Shown: positions 43,496 through 51,971 of the stretch, piece after piece
Layout of the letters: the number at the start of each line of letters is the position of its first letter
Position numbering within the stretch: the first letter of the stretch is position 1
DNA from: UBA12191 sp009937185
GTDB taxonomy: Bacteria > Planctomycetota > UBA8108 > UBA1146
Direction of reading: 5' to 3'
Assembly: GCA_938075155.1 (NCBI GenBank)
Contig: CALJGL010000013.1
Coordinates: 1-64,000 of the forward strand
Length of the DNA: 64,000 bases
Notes under the pieces: model-generated
Databases searched by the model: none
What the model was told of the DNA's origin: nothing
The model's input: only the letters and a program-made list of their open reading frames with translations
Program-made: the position numbers and the translations under genes

Positions 43496-44253
43496 TGCCT
43501 ACACTGGTTGTTGATTCGGGGAACACTCGTATTCATTGGCGACTGAGAGTCGCGGCGGATAACTCTATCGAGGGATATGGTTCTTATGAGAATCCGTTCG
43601 TCGATCTCGTCCACGAATTAAATCAGCTGCCGGGCGGTCTTGAGGCTGTTGCCGTTTCATGTCTTCGACCTGATCTCAAAGACACTCTCGCTCGAGAACT
43701 GTCCATGTTGTCCACCCATGAGCCTATATGGATTCTGAGTGGTGCCGATCTCCCTAAAAATGTAGGTACTGATCAACCCGAGAATACCGGTGCTGATAGG
43801 GCTCTGTGTGCCAAAGCTTGGTGTGATCGTCCCGGTTCCCATGCTGCTATCGTGATCGATGCTGGAACGGCAGTCACTGTGGATGCGGTGTCTCAGGATG
43901 GTGTCCTACTCGGTGGCTGGATCGCTCCAGGCTGGGCGGCGGTTCGCCAATCTCTCCATGACCATGCACCTCTATTGCCTTTTGGAAGTGATGTCGATGA
44001 TCCAGGATTCGGCTGGGCCACGGAATCCAAGGTGGCCATCGAAGGTGGAATACGAGGACTGTTTCGTGGAGGCGTTCAGGAACTTCATGAAAGAGTAAAG
44101 AGAGGTTGGTTTGAAGAGGGAGTCGTAGATCCGGTGACCGTGATCACTGGAGGAGATGCCGCTCTGCTCGAAGGCCTTTTCAGTGAGACGGAATGGGTAC
44201 CAGGCTTGGTCTTGGATGGGTTGGAATCCTGTCTTCGTGACAAGGATCTGTAA
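43495..44253 (+). CDS. coaX: Type III pantothenate kinase
   Basis: CoaX phosphorylates pantothenate, the first step of coenzyme A synthesis. Its three signatures are DSGNTRIHW near the N-terminus, NTGADRALCAKAW, and the IDAGTAVTVDAV strand followed by GGWIAPG. The length is 252 aa. The TTG start has GGGAGGA four bases upstream, inside a hairpin. The stop TAATG starts the next gene. No CoaA-type kinase is in the window. Confidence 0.92.
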   Translation: MPTLVVDSGNTRIHWRLRVAADNSIEGYGSYENPFVDLVHELNQLPGGLEAVAVSCLRPDLKDTLARELSMLSTHEPIWILSGADLPKNVGTDQPENTGADRALCAKAWCDRPGSHAAIVIDAGTAVTVDAVSQDGVLLGGWIAPGWAAVRQSLHDHAPLLPFGSDVDDPGFGWATESKVAIEGGIRGLFRGGVQELHERVKRGWFEEGVVDPVTVITGGDAALLEGLFSETEWVPGLVLDGLESCLRDKDL

Positions 44254-45422
44254 TGAGTATTTCCGTTTGTTCCCTCTCTGGCCCAGGTACCTCGGCGCTT
44301 CATGCATTAGGGCTTGCAGGTGATCGCTCTCAGTGTGAGAGTCTTTTGCAGGATTTGCTTTCCCAACCCTTAAAGGGTGGGGCCACATATACCGAATTCC
44401 TCGATGCAGCCGGGCAGTCCATCGATGACGGCCTTTGTCTTTCTTGGCCGGATCCTCCCTTTCAATTTGTGTTAACGACCCACGGAAGTCCTCTCATTTT
44501 GGAAGAAGTGATCCACCGCTGTGTCGAATTGGGCGCTGTTCATAGTGCGGGTTCAGATCAGATTTTCCGAGTGCCTGAAGAGGCTGTTGCTGAAAAGGTG
44601 CTGGGCCAAGCTTTGGGTCGTTTAACAGAAGTCATCAGTCCTGAAGCGTGTTCTTTTCTTTTGGAGCAAGCATCTCCATCAGGTTTTGCGGGAGTGGTGG
44701 CGAAATGGAAGACACAAGCGCCTTCCATTGATGAAGTTCGAGAGGTTCTGGATCGGGGGCTTCTTGGCAGGGCTGTCATGAAATCTTCGGTGGTCGTTCT
44801 TACTGGCGTGACCAATGCTGGGAAAAGTACACTCCTGAATGTTTTGGTAGGAGAAGACCGTTCGATTGTGACACCCGAAGAAGGAACGACTCGTGATTTG
44901 GTCGTGGCCTCTACTCAGATCAACGGATTCCCTCTGACCCTTGTAGATGGTGCTGGTTGGCGAGAATCACCTGGACTTATTGAAGAGCAAGGATTGTTGC
45001 GAGTGAAAGAAGCCATCCGAAAAGCAGATCTTGTCGTGGAGTTGATACCGCCTGCTCGTCTGGAAGAAATGAACCTTGAAGATTCTCAAAAGGAAGCCTC
45101 GTCGATCCCAGAGAGTGCATTCGTTTTCCCGGAAGATGTGCCTGTGATTCGGGTTCTGAGCAGATCTGATGAGTTTTTATCGACCGCATTGCCACCGAAC
45201 TGTGATCTCGCTATCTCAGCAAAGACTGGGGAGGGACTGGGATTATTGGAAGATCAGATCCTTCAAGTTTTGTATGGTCAAGCGACCGTTCCGGAAGGGG
45301 GACCCTATCCCTTCCTTGACGAGCATGTCATCTTTTTAGAGAGATTGGTCTCTGCCCTAGATTCTGGGGAAAATGGCCAGGTCTGTCTTCAGGATTATTT
45401 GGAGGGAGTGAACCGTTGCTAG
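44253..45422 (+). CDS. mnmE: Reduced MnmE-like tRNA-modification GTPase
   Basis: MnmE with MnmG modifies wobble uridine. The 389-residue protein has an N-terminal TrmE-like region (SGPGTSALHALG), a helical part, and a G domain from about residue 180 with GVTNAGKST, EGTTRDLV and a DGAGWR in place of the usual DTAG. The NKxD motif appears as SRSD, and SAKTGEG follows. The protein is shorter than the usual 450 aa: the N-terminal domain is abbreviated and the C-terminal FCIGK with its essential Cys is replaced by NRC. It is therefore either a fast-evolving MnmE or a paralogue with another role. It overlaps coaX by one base and pyrB by seven. Confidence 0.6.
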   Translation: MSISVCSLSGPGTSALHALGLAGDRSQCESLLQDLLSQPLKGGATYTEFLDAAGQSIDDGLCLSWPDPPFQFVLTTHGSPLILEEVIHRCVELGAVHSAGSDQIFRVPEEAVAEKVLGQALGRLTEVISPEACSFLLEQASPSGFAGVVAKWKTQAPSIDEVREVLDRGLLGRAVMKSSVVVLTGVTNAGKSTLLNVLVGEDRSIVTPEEGTTRDLVVASTQINGFPLTLVDGAGWRESPGLIEEQGLLRVKEAIRKADLVVELIPPARLEEMNLEDSQKEASSIPESAFVFPEDVPVIRVLSRSDEFLSTALPPNCDLAISAKTGEGLGLLEDQILQVLYGQATVPEGGPYPFLDEHVIFLERLVSALDSGENGQVCLQDYLEGVNRC

Positions 45423-46363
45423 GAACAAAAGATACCCGTCCTTGGAATTTGATAGAACTCTCCAGTCTTTCTGCTGCAGAGATCAAGGACCTGCTCGATC
45501 GCGCTGCCCAATTCCGCAAAGGTCTTACTACGGAGTCCGTAAACTATCGCGAAATGGGGGGGCCGCGTCCTCGGGTCGCTTTGCTCTTCTCTGAACCCAG
45601 CACCCGAACCTCGCTCTCCTTTCGAGTGGCTTGCCAAGAATTAGGAGTCGACGTCGTCGAGCTTCCGGCAGATCGATCAAGTCTTCTGAAAGGTGAGTCG
45701 ATGCTCGACACGGCTCAAGTGCTGGAAGCCCTAGGGGCGGGGGCCATCGTTGTGCGTGACAAGAGCGATGAAGTGATCGACGGTTTGGCAGAGCATTGTC
45801 GTGCGGGAGTGCTCAATGCCGGTGGGGGAACGAAAGCTCATCCGAGTCAGGGCCTTTTAGACGCCAGAGTATTGTTGGATCATTTTGAGACTTTGGAAGG
45901 TCGGAGAATCGGAATTCTCGGAGATGTGGTTCATAGTCGTGTCGCCAGAAGCGATGCCGTTGCATTTACGGCGCTGGGAGCGGAAGTCGTACTTATTGGA
46001 CCCCCAGAGTTTCTCAGTGAAACAGGATGGCCTAAAGGTGTTTCCGTCAGTACGGACTTGGATGCCGAACTGCCCCGCTTGGACGCGATTCAGGTTTTGA
46101 GAATACAACATGAACGTATCGAAGGAGGAATGGGCCTGCCTCTCTCCGATTATATTTCTGAGTACCAGTTGGACGAAAAACGGCTGGAATCGGTGAACAG
46201 TGAATTTTGTGTACTCCACCCGGGTCCTATGAATCGTGGAGTTGAGATCAGTAGTCGTGTCGCGGATGGACCCCGATCTCAAATTTTAGATCAGGTGGCC
46301 GCGGGGGTTTATGTACGAATGGCTCTTGTCGAAAAATCTCTGGGGCTCAAGGGGCTGAAGTGA
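45416..46363 (+). CDS. pyrB: Aspartate carbamoyltransferase catalytic subunit
   Basis: Transfers the carbamoyl group from carbamoyl phosphate to aspartate in pyrimidine synthesis. The signature SEPSTRTSLSF, HPSQGLLD and HPGPMNRGVEI are all present in 315 aa. The start is TTG 45416, with GGAGGG upstream and a seven-base overlap with the GTPase gene. No pyrI or pyrC lies adjacent. It uses the product of CarAB found earlier in the window. Confidence 0.96.
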   Translation: MLGTKDTRPWNLIELSSLSAAEIKDLLDRAAQFRKGLTTESVNYREMGGPRPRVALLFSEPSTRTSLSFRVACQELGVDVVELPADRSSLLKGESMLDTAQVLEALGAGAIVVRDKSDEVIDGLAEHCRAGVLNAGGGTKAHPSQGLLDARVLLDHFETLEGRRIGILGDVVHSRVARSDAVAFTALGAEVVLIGPPEFLSETGWPKGVSVSTDLDAELPRLDAIQVLRIQHERIEGGMGLPLSDYISEYQLDEKRLESVNSEFCVLHPGPMNRGVEISSRVADGPRSQILDQVAAGVYVRMALVEKSLGLKGLK

Positions 46364-46749
46364 GAGAGCTCAAGAAGCCATCTCGCATGCGGTGGTTCCC
46401 TTGGATCCTACTGGCTTCGGCATTCGTGATGGCCGCGATTCCGGGTTCGTTTCTCAGTCAAATCGTTCCAGACTTTTTATTGAAAGATGGTCGTGATGAG
46501 GTGGTTCATGCCATCGGATTCATGTTTCTGACACTGGGATTTCGCTCTTGGCGTGGGCCTTATATATCTCCAGAAAAGTGGCTTCCGGGTGCTCTCTTGA
46601 TTCTGATTTGTTTCGCGGCTCTTCACGAGGGAGTCCAAGAGCTCATACCGGGGCGCACCCCTTCCGGTAGTGATTTCATGGCGGATCTGATCGGTATTGC
46701 CGTCGGCGCCGCTCTCGTTCTTCGCTTTAGCCCGCACTCACAATCTTGA
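46360..46749 (+). CDS. VanZ-like small membrane protein
   Basis: A 129-residue protein with about four helices and the VanZ-family features KDGRDEVVHAIGFMFLTLGF (Lys/Asp-Lys-xx-H motif in the second helix) and ELIPGRTPSGSDFMADLIG near the last helix. VanZ proteins affect teicoplanin resistance and envelope processes, but most have no known function. The GTG start overlaps the pyrB stop (GTGA). After it, 266 bases hold no gene, only a CTCCCTC/GAGGGAG hairpin (46864-46880) ahead of the next gene. Confidence 0.75.
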   Translation: MRELKKPSRMRWFPWILLASAFVMAAIPGSFLSQIVPDFLLKDGRDEVVHAIGFMFLTLGFRSWRGPYISPEKWLPGALLILICFAALHEGVQELIPGRTPSGSDFMADLIGIAVGAALVLRFSPHSQS

Positions 46750-47015
46750 TATAAATTATTGAATAGTGCCCTCTGAAATCCGTCATCGGAGCGGATCTTC
46801 TGTTGAAACAGGATATTGTGCCCCGAATTGTCACATTCTGGCCTGCTGATTGGCGATTCGAGCCTCCCTCAGCGAGGGAGTGTGGAGTATGATAGAGAGA
46901 TCTCCCTGATGGGATCGTTAGGAGGACCTTTGTCCTTCATTTGGGATTCTGTGAGGTTTTTTCGGCATCATAGAGGGTGGCAGGCCCACTCTATGACTGA
47001 TCAAGGAGATGGATC

Positions 47016-48815
47016 ATGAATCACTGGCTGAGTTCCACCGCAAGGAGTCCTAAGTTTCCATGGGGGCAATGGGTATTGACCCTCTTTCTGGTCTTGGGAT
47101 CGACAGTGATCGAAGCACAAGTGCGTCCTCAGACGAGACCGCAAGTGCGTCCACAGACGAGACCCCAAGCACGTCCACAGAGACCCCAATCACGTCCACA
47201 GACAAGACCGCAAGCACGTCCACAGACGAGACCGCAAGTGCGTCCACAGACAAGACCGCAAGTGCGTCCACAGACAAGACCGCAAGTGCGTCCACAGACA
47301 AGACCCCAAGTGCGTCCACAGACGAGACCGCAAGTGCGTCCACAGACGAGACCCCAAGTGCGTCCACAGACGAGACCGCAAGTGCGTCCACAGACAAGAC
47401 CCCAAGTGCGTCCGCAAACGAGACCGCAAATAAATCCACCTGTACGGACCACGATTCGAAAGCCCAGCATCACGAAGCCGACGACTCGCAGACCGATCAC
47501 TCGGAAACCGATCACTCGGAATCCGGAGATTCTTCGCCCCAATCGTACGAGAGAGGGGACTCGGCTCTCACCTCGACTCGATGTGATTCGTCAATCGAAT
47601 CAGGGGGGCCGTAGTACTTCTCGAATGATCAGCGCTTACAAACCCGAGAAGGTGCCGTCTTCTCTTCCCACTCAGAAACTTCCGGCTCTTGCGCAGCAAC
47701 AAAATCAAGGGAGAAACGTTTTTTCGGACGAGAGAGGCTCTTCGATAGGGACTCCTACCCAAGATATGATGCGTCGCTTGGAACGGAGGGGAAATTCGGA
47801 ACTCTCAAGATCAGGAGTTTCGGTCCGTCGAAATAATTCCCTTTTGATAAGCTCTTCTGCCGTGCGTATTAGTCCTTCGGGAACGGTCCATCTTCCTACG
47901 ACTTCAGTTTATCCTCCGGTACCCTCGACCGGCATCGTACTGGGTACGGGCTATCCGGGGTGTTCGCCGATTCCGTGGTACTGTTCCCCTGGGCCGACTT
48001 ACGGTGCTTACTATTCGAGTGGGCTGTTCTGGACCGGATATGGTGCAGGAGTTTGGTGTTCTCCTTGGTATTACCAAAGTCCTTTGGCGTGGTGTCATGG
48101 ATGGTCTCTGCCGTGGGCTTACCAAAGCGGATACTCCTACTATTGGTGGCATCATGGCTACTGGCGAAATGACTCCAATCGAGTGTGTTGGATTTCTACT
48201 TATGATCCCTTCCCACAGTCGGAGATCATCTTTGTCGAAACCCCTGCTGAGCCAGAAGAAGAGGCGTGGGGGTCGCTCGACCAGGTGAGAACCCTGACCT
48301 GCGATGCGTGGGGGGCACTTCGGTCTGACCAACCCGAAAAAGCACTTCAATATTTGAATACGGTTCTCGCTCTGGATCCGGAGCAGGGGATTCCGCTCTT
48401 TCTTCGAAGTGTTTCCCAATTGAGAATAGGCGCTCTCTCTGCTGCCAGTCTGGACCTTGAGCGTGCTCTCGTCTTAGAGCCTGGAATCTTTGCTCTTCGT
48501 TGGGACGATATCGCATACCTTGGGGAGTCTTCCGGAGAATTTCTGCAGAAGCTGTGGCCTCTCCTTGAAGACGATCCCGATCAAGAGGAAGTCGTGACAC
48601 TGATCGCTGCTTTGTCGCTCTTCTCGGAAGAAATCCCTCTTGCTCCCGCACGAGGAGCGCTCTCTGAAGTCTTGTTAATGGGGAATCAGAGCACTCTCAC
48701 CAGAGAACTTCACGAAGTATTGAGGGGTGATCGATTGGCGATATCCACAACGGTTACCCTGTGGTTGGAAGATCCGTCTTGCACAGGTCTTCTGGAGGCG
48801 ATTCCCTCCCCCTGA
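47016..48815 (+). CDS. Secreted protein with RPQTRPQV repeats and a TPR-like C-terminus
   Basis: After a signal peptide (hydrophobic residues about 18-33, ending IEA), residues 36-138 consist of a near-perfect octapeptide repeat (V-R-P-Q-T-R-P-Q), strongly basic and proline-rich. A Thr/Arg/Lys-rich stretch follows, then a Ser/Asn-rich linker, a Tyr/Trp/Gly/Pro-rich segment (about 305-385, many Y, W and six Cys) and a helical TPR-like region (about 410-590) with AL..L..VLALDPE. It should be exported; the basic repeat could bind anionic polysaccharide, DNA or cell wall. I do not recognise the whole protein. AAGGAG lies seven bases before the ATG. Confidence 0.7.
   Translation: MNHWLSSTARSPKFPWGQWVLTLFLVLGSTVIEAQVRPQTRPQVRPQTRPQARPQRPQSRPQTRPQARPQTRPQVRPQTRPQVRPQTRPQVRPQTRPQVRPQTRPQVRPQTRPQVRPQTRPQVRPQTRPQVRPQTRPQINPPVRTTIRKPSITKPTTRRPITRKPITRNPEILRPNRTREGTRLSPRLDVIRQSNQGGRSTSRMISAYKPEKVPSSLPTQKLPALAQQQNQGRNVFSDERGSSIGTPTQDMMRRLERRGNSELSRSGVSVRRNNSLLISSSAVRISPSGTVHLPTTSVYPPVPSTGIVLGTGYPGCSPIPWYCSPGPTYGAYYSSGLFWTGYGAGVWCSPWYYQSPLAWCHGWSLPWAYQSGYSYYWWHHGYWRNDSNRVCWISTYDPFPQSEIIFVETPAEPEEEAWGSLDQVRTLTCDAWGALRSDQPEKALQYLNTVLALDPEQGIPLFLRSVSQLRIGALSAASLDLERALVLEPGIFALRWDDIAYLGESSGEFLQKLWPLLEDDPDQEEVVTLIAALSLFSEEIPLAPARGALSEVLLMGNQSTLTRELHEVLRGDRLAISTTVTLWLEDPSCTGLLEAIPSP
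47121..47429 (+). repeat. Tandem 24-bp coding repeat (RPQTRPQV)
   Basis: Thirteen or so copies of a 24-base unit (GTGCGTCCACAGACGAGACC then GCAA, with a few substitutions and one irregular unit early on). At least eight consecutive copies near the 3' side encode exactly the same eight residues. No stop codon occurs in most other frames, which makes several frames appear open. Confidence 0.95.
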
Positions 48816-48878
48816 TCCTTGAGCCGGGGAGGAATGAAATCTCTTCTCGTGGTATGATTCTCGCCGAAAGGGAGCGCC

Positions 48879-49322
48879 ATGGACCATAAGGCCTTGAATG
48901 ATATACCCGTTGAACGACTTTTCGCCGTGGCAGAATCTCAGCTAGAGTGTTCTCGCGCTCCTTATTCAGGATTTCGAGTGGGCGCAGCGCTTTGGAGTGA
49001 TGGTCAGATTTTCCCCGGCTGCAATGTCGAAAATTCCAGTTATGGATTGACGTTGTGCGCGGAAAGATCGGCTGTGATGCATTGGGCTTCTGCAGGGTCT
49101 CCCGGACGACCTGAGGCGATCGTTGTCGTCGCTCGTCAACCGGATGGATCCGTTGCAACTGCGATGCCTTGCGGTGCCTGCCGACAAGTCCTTTCTGATC
49201 TCCCGGATTCTCGAAACCTTCAGGTTTGCACTGGAACTCCTTCAGAGTTCTCCATAATCTCATTGGCAGAACTCCTTCCCCATGCATTTGGCCCCGAGGA
49301 TCTGAATTCGAAAGAAGGATGA
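48879..49322 (+). CDS. cdd: Cytidine deaminase
   Basis: Deaminates cytidine and deoxycytidine to uridine. The zinc site shows as CAERSAV (the first Cys ligand with the catalytic Glu) and PCGACRQVL (two Cys), with NVENSSYGLT ahead, as in the tetrameric type. The length is 147 aa. AAAGGGAG lies just before the ATG. The upp-like gene follows after eight bases, making a pyrimidine salvage pair. Confidence 0.95.
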   Translation: MDHKALNDIPVERLFAVAESQLECSRAPYSGFRVGAALWSDGQIFPGCNVENSSYGLTLCAERSAVMHWASAGSPGRPEAIVVVARQPDGSVATAMPCGACRQVLSDLPDSRNLQVCTGTPSEFSIISLAELLPHAFGPEDLNSKEG

Positions 49323-49329
49323 AGAACTG

Positions 49330-50139
49330 ATGGAAAAGGCATACGAAAAACTGGGACCCGAAAAGAACGGTCTCCAACATGAATATGGCCCGAGTGTTCA
49401 CATCCTCGCGGAACCCTTTACTTTGGGGCTCCTTGCAGAGTTGGGTGATCCAGGAACGCAGCAACCTCGGTTTAATCAGATCTTGGAAACCCTCTACAGG
49501 GGGCTGGTGCAACGCATCGTCAGCCATGAATTTCCTCGGAAATTGATTCAACGTGAGACCAATATGGTCTCGACCACACCCAAAGGTATCTTTCGGGGTG
49601 AAGTTGTCGATCCCGATTCCAGAGCAGTCACGGTCAATGTGGCACGAGCTGGAACGATTCCTTCACATCTTTGTCAAAATGTTCTTCATCAAGTCATCGC
49701 TCCTGGAAATGTTCGTCAGGATCATGTCATCATGGAAAGAACTGTTGATGAGAAGGGTGCGGTCACAGGAGCAGCATTACACGGGAGCAAGATCGGTGGA
49801 GATGTGGATGGTGCACATCTTATTTTCCCTGATCCAATGGGCGCTACCGGATCTTCGCTTTCTAGGGTGATCAAGCATTATCAAGATCATGTAGAAGGAA
49901 GCCCGGCAGCGATTATTTCTGCCCACCTCATCGTGACCCCGGAATTCATTTGGAATATGCTTGAGGCGAATCCGGGTGTTAGGATTTGGGCGCTTCGACT
50001 CGACCGGGGAAACAGTCCTGATGACCTCTTGAGTTCTGTTCCGGGAAGTGATCGAAGAGAATGTGGATTGAACGAAATCGACTACATTGTTCCAGGAGCC
50101 GGCGGCGTCGGTGAAATTATCAACAACTCGTGGATCTAA
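49330..50139 (+). CDS. upp: Divergent uracil phosphoribosyltransferase
   Basis: Forms UMP from uracil and PRPP. The PRPP loop is DPMGATGSSL, the uracil loop is IDYIVPGAGGVGE, and VNVARAGTIPSH matches the flexible-loop region. At 269 aa it is longer than the typical 209, with an N-terminal extension and an insertion around residues 120-150, so it may differ in regulation or be a specialised branch. It follows cdd, which supplies uridine (a nucleoside phosphorylase is still needed), and precedes hpt. Confidence 0.8.
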   Translation: MEKAYEKLGPEKNGLQHEYGPSVHILAEPFTLGLLAELGDPGTQQPRFNQILETLYRGLVQRIVSHEFPRKLIQRETNMVSTTPKGIFRGEVVDPDSRAVTVNVARAGTIPSHLCQNVLHQVIAPGNVRQDHVIMERTVDEKGAVTGAALHGSKIGGDVDGAHLIFPDPMGATGSSLSRVIKHYQDHVEGSPAAIISAHLIVTPEFIWNMLEANPGVRIWALRLDRGNSPDDLLSSVPGSDRRECGLNEIDYIVPGAGGVGEIINNSWI

Positions 50140-50177
50140 TACTGATCAAGATACTGAGTTCTAGTTAGAGGAGTGAG

Positions 50178-50753
50178 ATGAATCAATCCCATATGAGATT
50201 GCAGCCTGAGCCACCTTTGCCTGGGCACCGTCTTGAAGTTCTTCACGAAGAGTTGGAAATCCGACAGAGGATTCAGGAGTTAGCTCGTGAAATCCGCGAG
50301 AAGTTGGGCGACAAGGACCCTGTTGTGGTCTGTGTCCTCAAGGGAGCATTTGTCTTTGTGGCCGATTTGGTTCGCCAGTTAGATTTCCCCTTCACGATTG
50401 ACTTTCTGAGAGCTTCTTCATACGGAGATTCTGTTGTGACCAGTGGTGAGGTCAAATTGGAATTGGATCTGCAACAGTCCATTTCCAATCGACATGTTCT
50501 TCTTGTCGAAGACATCGTGGATACCGGGCTCACGCTCAAATACCTGCAATCGAATTTGGAATCCCGGAACCCTGCCTCTATTCAAATTTGCACATTACTT
50601 CACAAGCCGGGGAACAATGTGAAATTGACTCACATCGATTATTGCGGCTTCGAAATACCGAATGATTTTGTCGTAGGATACGGGCTTGATTGGCAAGGCT
50701 ATTATCGAAACTTGCCTTACATTGCACAGGTTCATCAACAAACCAATTCGTGA
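50178..50753 (+). CDS. hpt: Hypoxanthine phosphoribosyltransferase
   Basis: A purine-salvage PRTase of 191 aa. The PRPP motif is VLLVEDIVDTG, with VVCVLKGAFVFVADL and DFLRASSYG in the N-terminal part and NDFVVGYGLDW near the end, as in HPRT. GAGGAG lies four bases before the ATG. It closes the cdd-upp-hpt salvage group and ends only seven bases from the convergent sigma-54 activator. Confidence 0.95.
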   Translation: MNQSHMRLQPEPPLPGHRLEVLHEELEIRQRIQELAREIREKLGDKDPVVVCVLKGAFVFVADLVRQLDFPFTIDFLRASSYGDSVVTSGEVKLELDLQQSISNRHVLLVEDIVDTGLTLKYLQSNLESRNPASIQICTLLHKPGNNVKLTHIDYCGFEIPNDFVVGYGLDWQGYYRNLPYIAQVHQQTNS

Positions 50754-50760
50754 TTACAGA

Positions 50761-51831
50761 CTAAATGGTTTCGTCGTTTGACTGGGATCCAAATGAGCGC
50801 AGCACGCCATACCTGTCGAGTCGGCGATAAAGCGTGGTCTTTGGAATCCCGAGGATTCTTGCGGCCTGCGCTTTGTTCCCGTCCGTTTCCCGGAGAACAT
50901 CTCGTACGATTCCTCCGAGGACGATTTTCTCTAATTTCCTGAGATCTGTTCCCACTTCAGCGCGAAGTTTCAAGGCGATCGGGTGAGGAATTCCCTGTTG
51001 CTGAAGAGACGGTGAAAGATGATCGGCGTGAATGATGACGTTGGATTGGTTGGCGATCCTTTCCATCTCATTTTGTAACTCACGGATGTTTCCTCGCCAT
51101 CGTGCTCCTATCAATACCGTCATCGCATCCGTTGAAATCCGTGGAGTCGGTTTCTTTAATCGTCTGCAATAAATCCCCAAAAAAAACTGACAGAGAAGGG
51201 GGATATCCTGACGCCTCTGTCTGAGTGGGGGCAAATGAAGTCGAAGGACATCGATGCGGTAACGAAGATCCTCTCGGAAGGTTCCAGATTCCACTTCTTG
51301 TTCCGGGTCGCGATGGGTTGCAGTGATCAGTCTGAAATCGACAGATCGAGGCCGGTTGCTTCCCAAGCGGCGAATCTCTTTTTCTTGGATTACGCGAAGG
51401 AGTTTCGATTGGAAATCGGATCTGGTTTCTGTGATTTCATCGAGAAACAGAATTCCACCGTGAGATGATTCGACGAGGCCGGCCCTTTCTCCACGGGCAC
51501 CCGTGAATGCACCTTTTTCGTGGCCAAATAATTCGTCTTCGAGAAGGTGGGGGGCCATCGCTGCGCAGTTTTCTCCGACGAAGGGCCCGCTTCTCCTAGG
51601 GCTGATTCTGTGGATCGCCCGTGCTACCAACTCTTTTCCTGTTCCGCTTTCGCCCTGGATCAAGACAGGGGCCTCAGAAGAGGAGATTCTTTCCAGATCT
51701 TGTAGGAGAAAAAATAAAGTTTCTGTATTTCCGATAAATTCCGGAAAGCGTCTCCTGAGTCTTTCTTTCTCTGAGAGTGTCAGATCCCGTCTTCCCTGCC
51801 CTGAAGCTTTGTTTTCTTCATATAATCGCAT
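50761..51831 (-). CDS. Sigma-54-dependent activator (bEBP) without a sensor domain
   Basis: The 356-residue protein consists of a short N-terminus (about 40 residues), a full AAA+ domain with Walker A GESGTGKE, GAFTGA that binds sigma-54, Walker B GGILFLDE, the R-finger region, and a Fis-type helix-turn-helix at the C-terminus (GNKAQAARILGIPKTTLYRR). There is no receiver, GAF or PAS domain, so control must come from expression or a partner. AAAGGAGGTG lies four bases before the ATG at 51831, making this a firm start; the open frame upstream to 51942 is not used. ATTGACT boxes upstream may be autoregulatory. Confidence 0.9.
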   Translation of the reverse strand: MRLYEENKASGQGRRDLTLSEKERLRRRFPEFIGNTETLFFLLQDLERISSSEAPVLIQGESGTGKELVARAIHRISPRRSGPFVGENCAAMAPHLLEDELFGHEKGAFTGARGERAGLVESSHGGILFLDEITETRSDFQSKLLRVIQEKEIRRLGSNRPRSVDFRLITATHRDPEQEVESGTFREDLRYRIDVLRLHLPPLRQRRQDIPLLCQFFLGIYCRRLKKPTPRISTDAMTVLIGARWRGNIRELQNEMERIANQSNVIIHADHLSPSLQQQGIPHPIALKLRAEVGTDLRKLEKIVLGGIVRDVLRETDGNKAQAARILGIPKTTLYRRLDRYGVLRSFGSQSNDETI

Positions 51832-51864
51832 TTCCCACCTCCTTTGTTTGGAAAATCGCACAAT

Positions 51865-51971
51865 ATTGACTAAAGTCAATAGGGAGGGAGGGTCCGAGAG
51901 TGGTCCTAGAAGGCAAAATAATCGGGCAAAATTGGGCTGCAAATAGAGTCAATATCCAGCAATGATTGACA
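51865..51971. promoter_or_regulatory. Four ATTGAC(T) boxes in two inverted pairs
   Basis: ATTGACT (51865-51871) and AGTCAAT (51874-51880) form an inverted pair with a two-base spacer; AGTCAAT (51947-51953) and ATTGACA (51965-51971) form another with 11 bases. They lie between the activator gene and tRNA-Asn. The last box is also the tRNA -35. They could be operators for a dimeric regulator. Confidence 0.45.

Noticed and set aside
46816..47019. 67-codon frame before the RPQ gene
   Set aside because: No motif, overlaps the next start, and includes hairpin sequence of the leader.
47121..47429. CRISPR array
   Set aside because: The repeat has no spacers of unrelated sequence; it is a coding tandem repeat in frame.
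47060..47614. Ser/Thr/Asp-rich frame through the RPQ repeat
   Set aside because: Open only because the 24-bp unit lacks stops in this frame; no ribosome-binding site or signal peptide.
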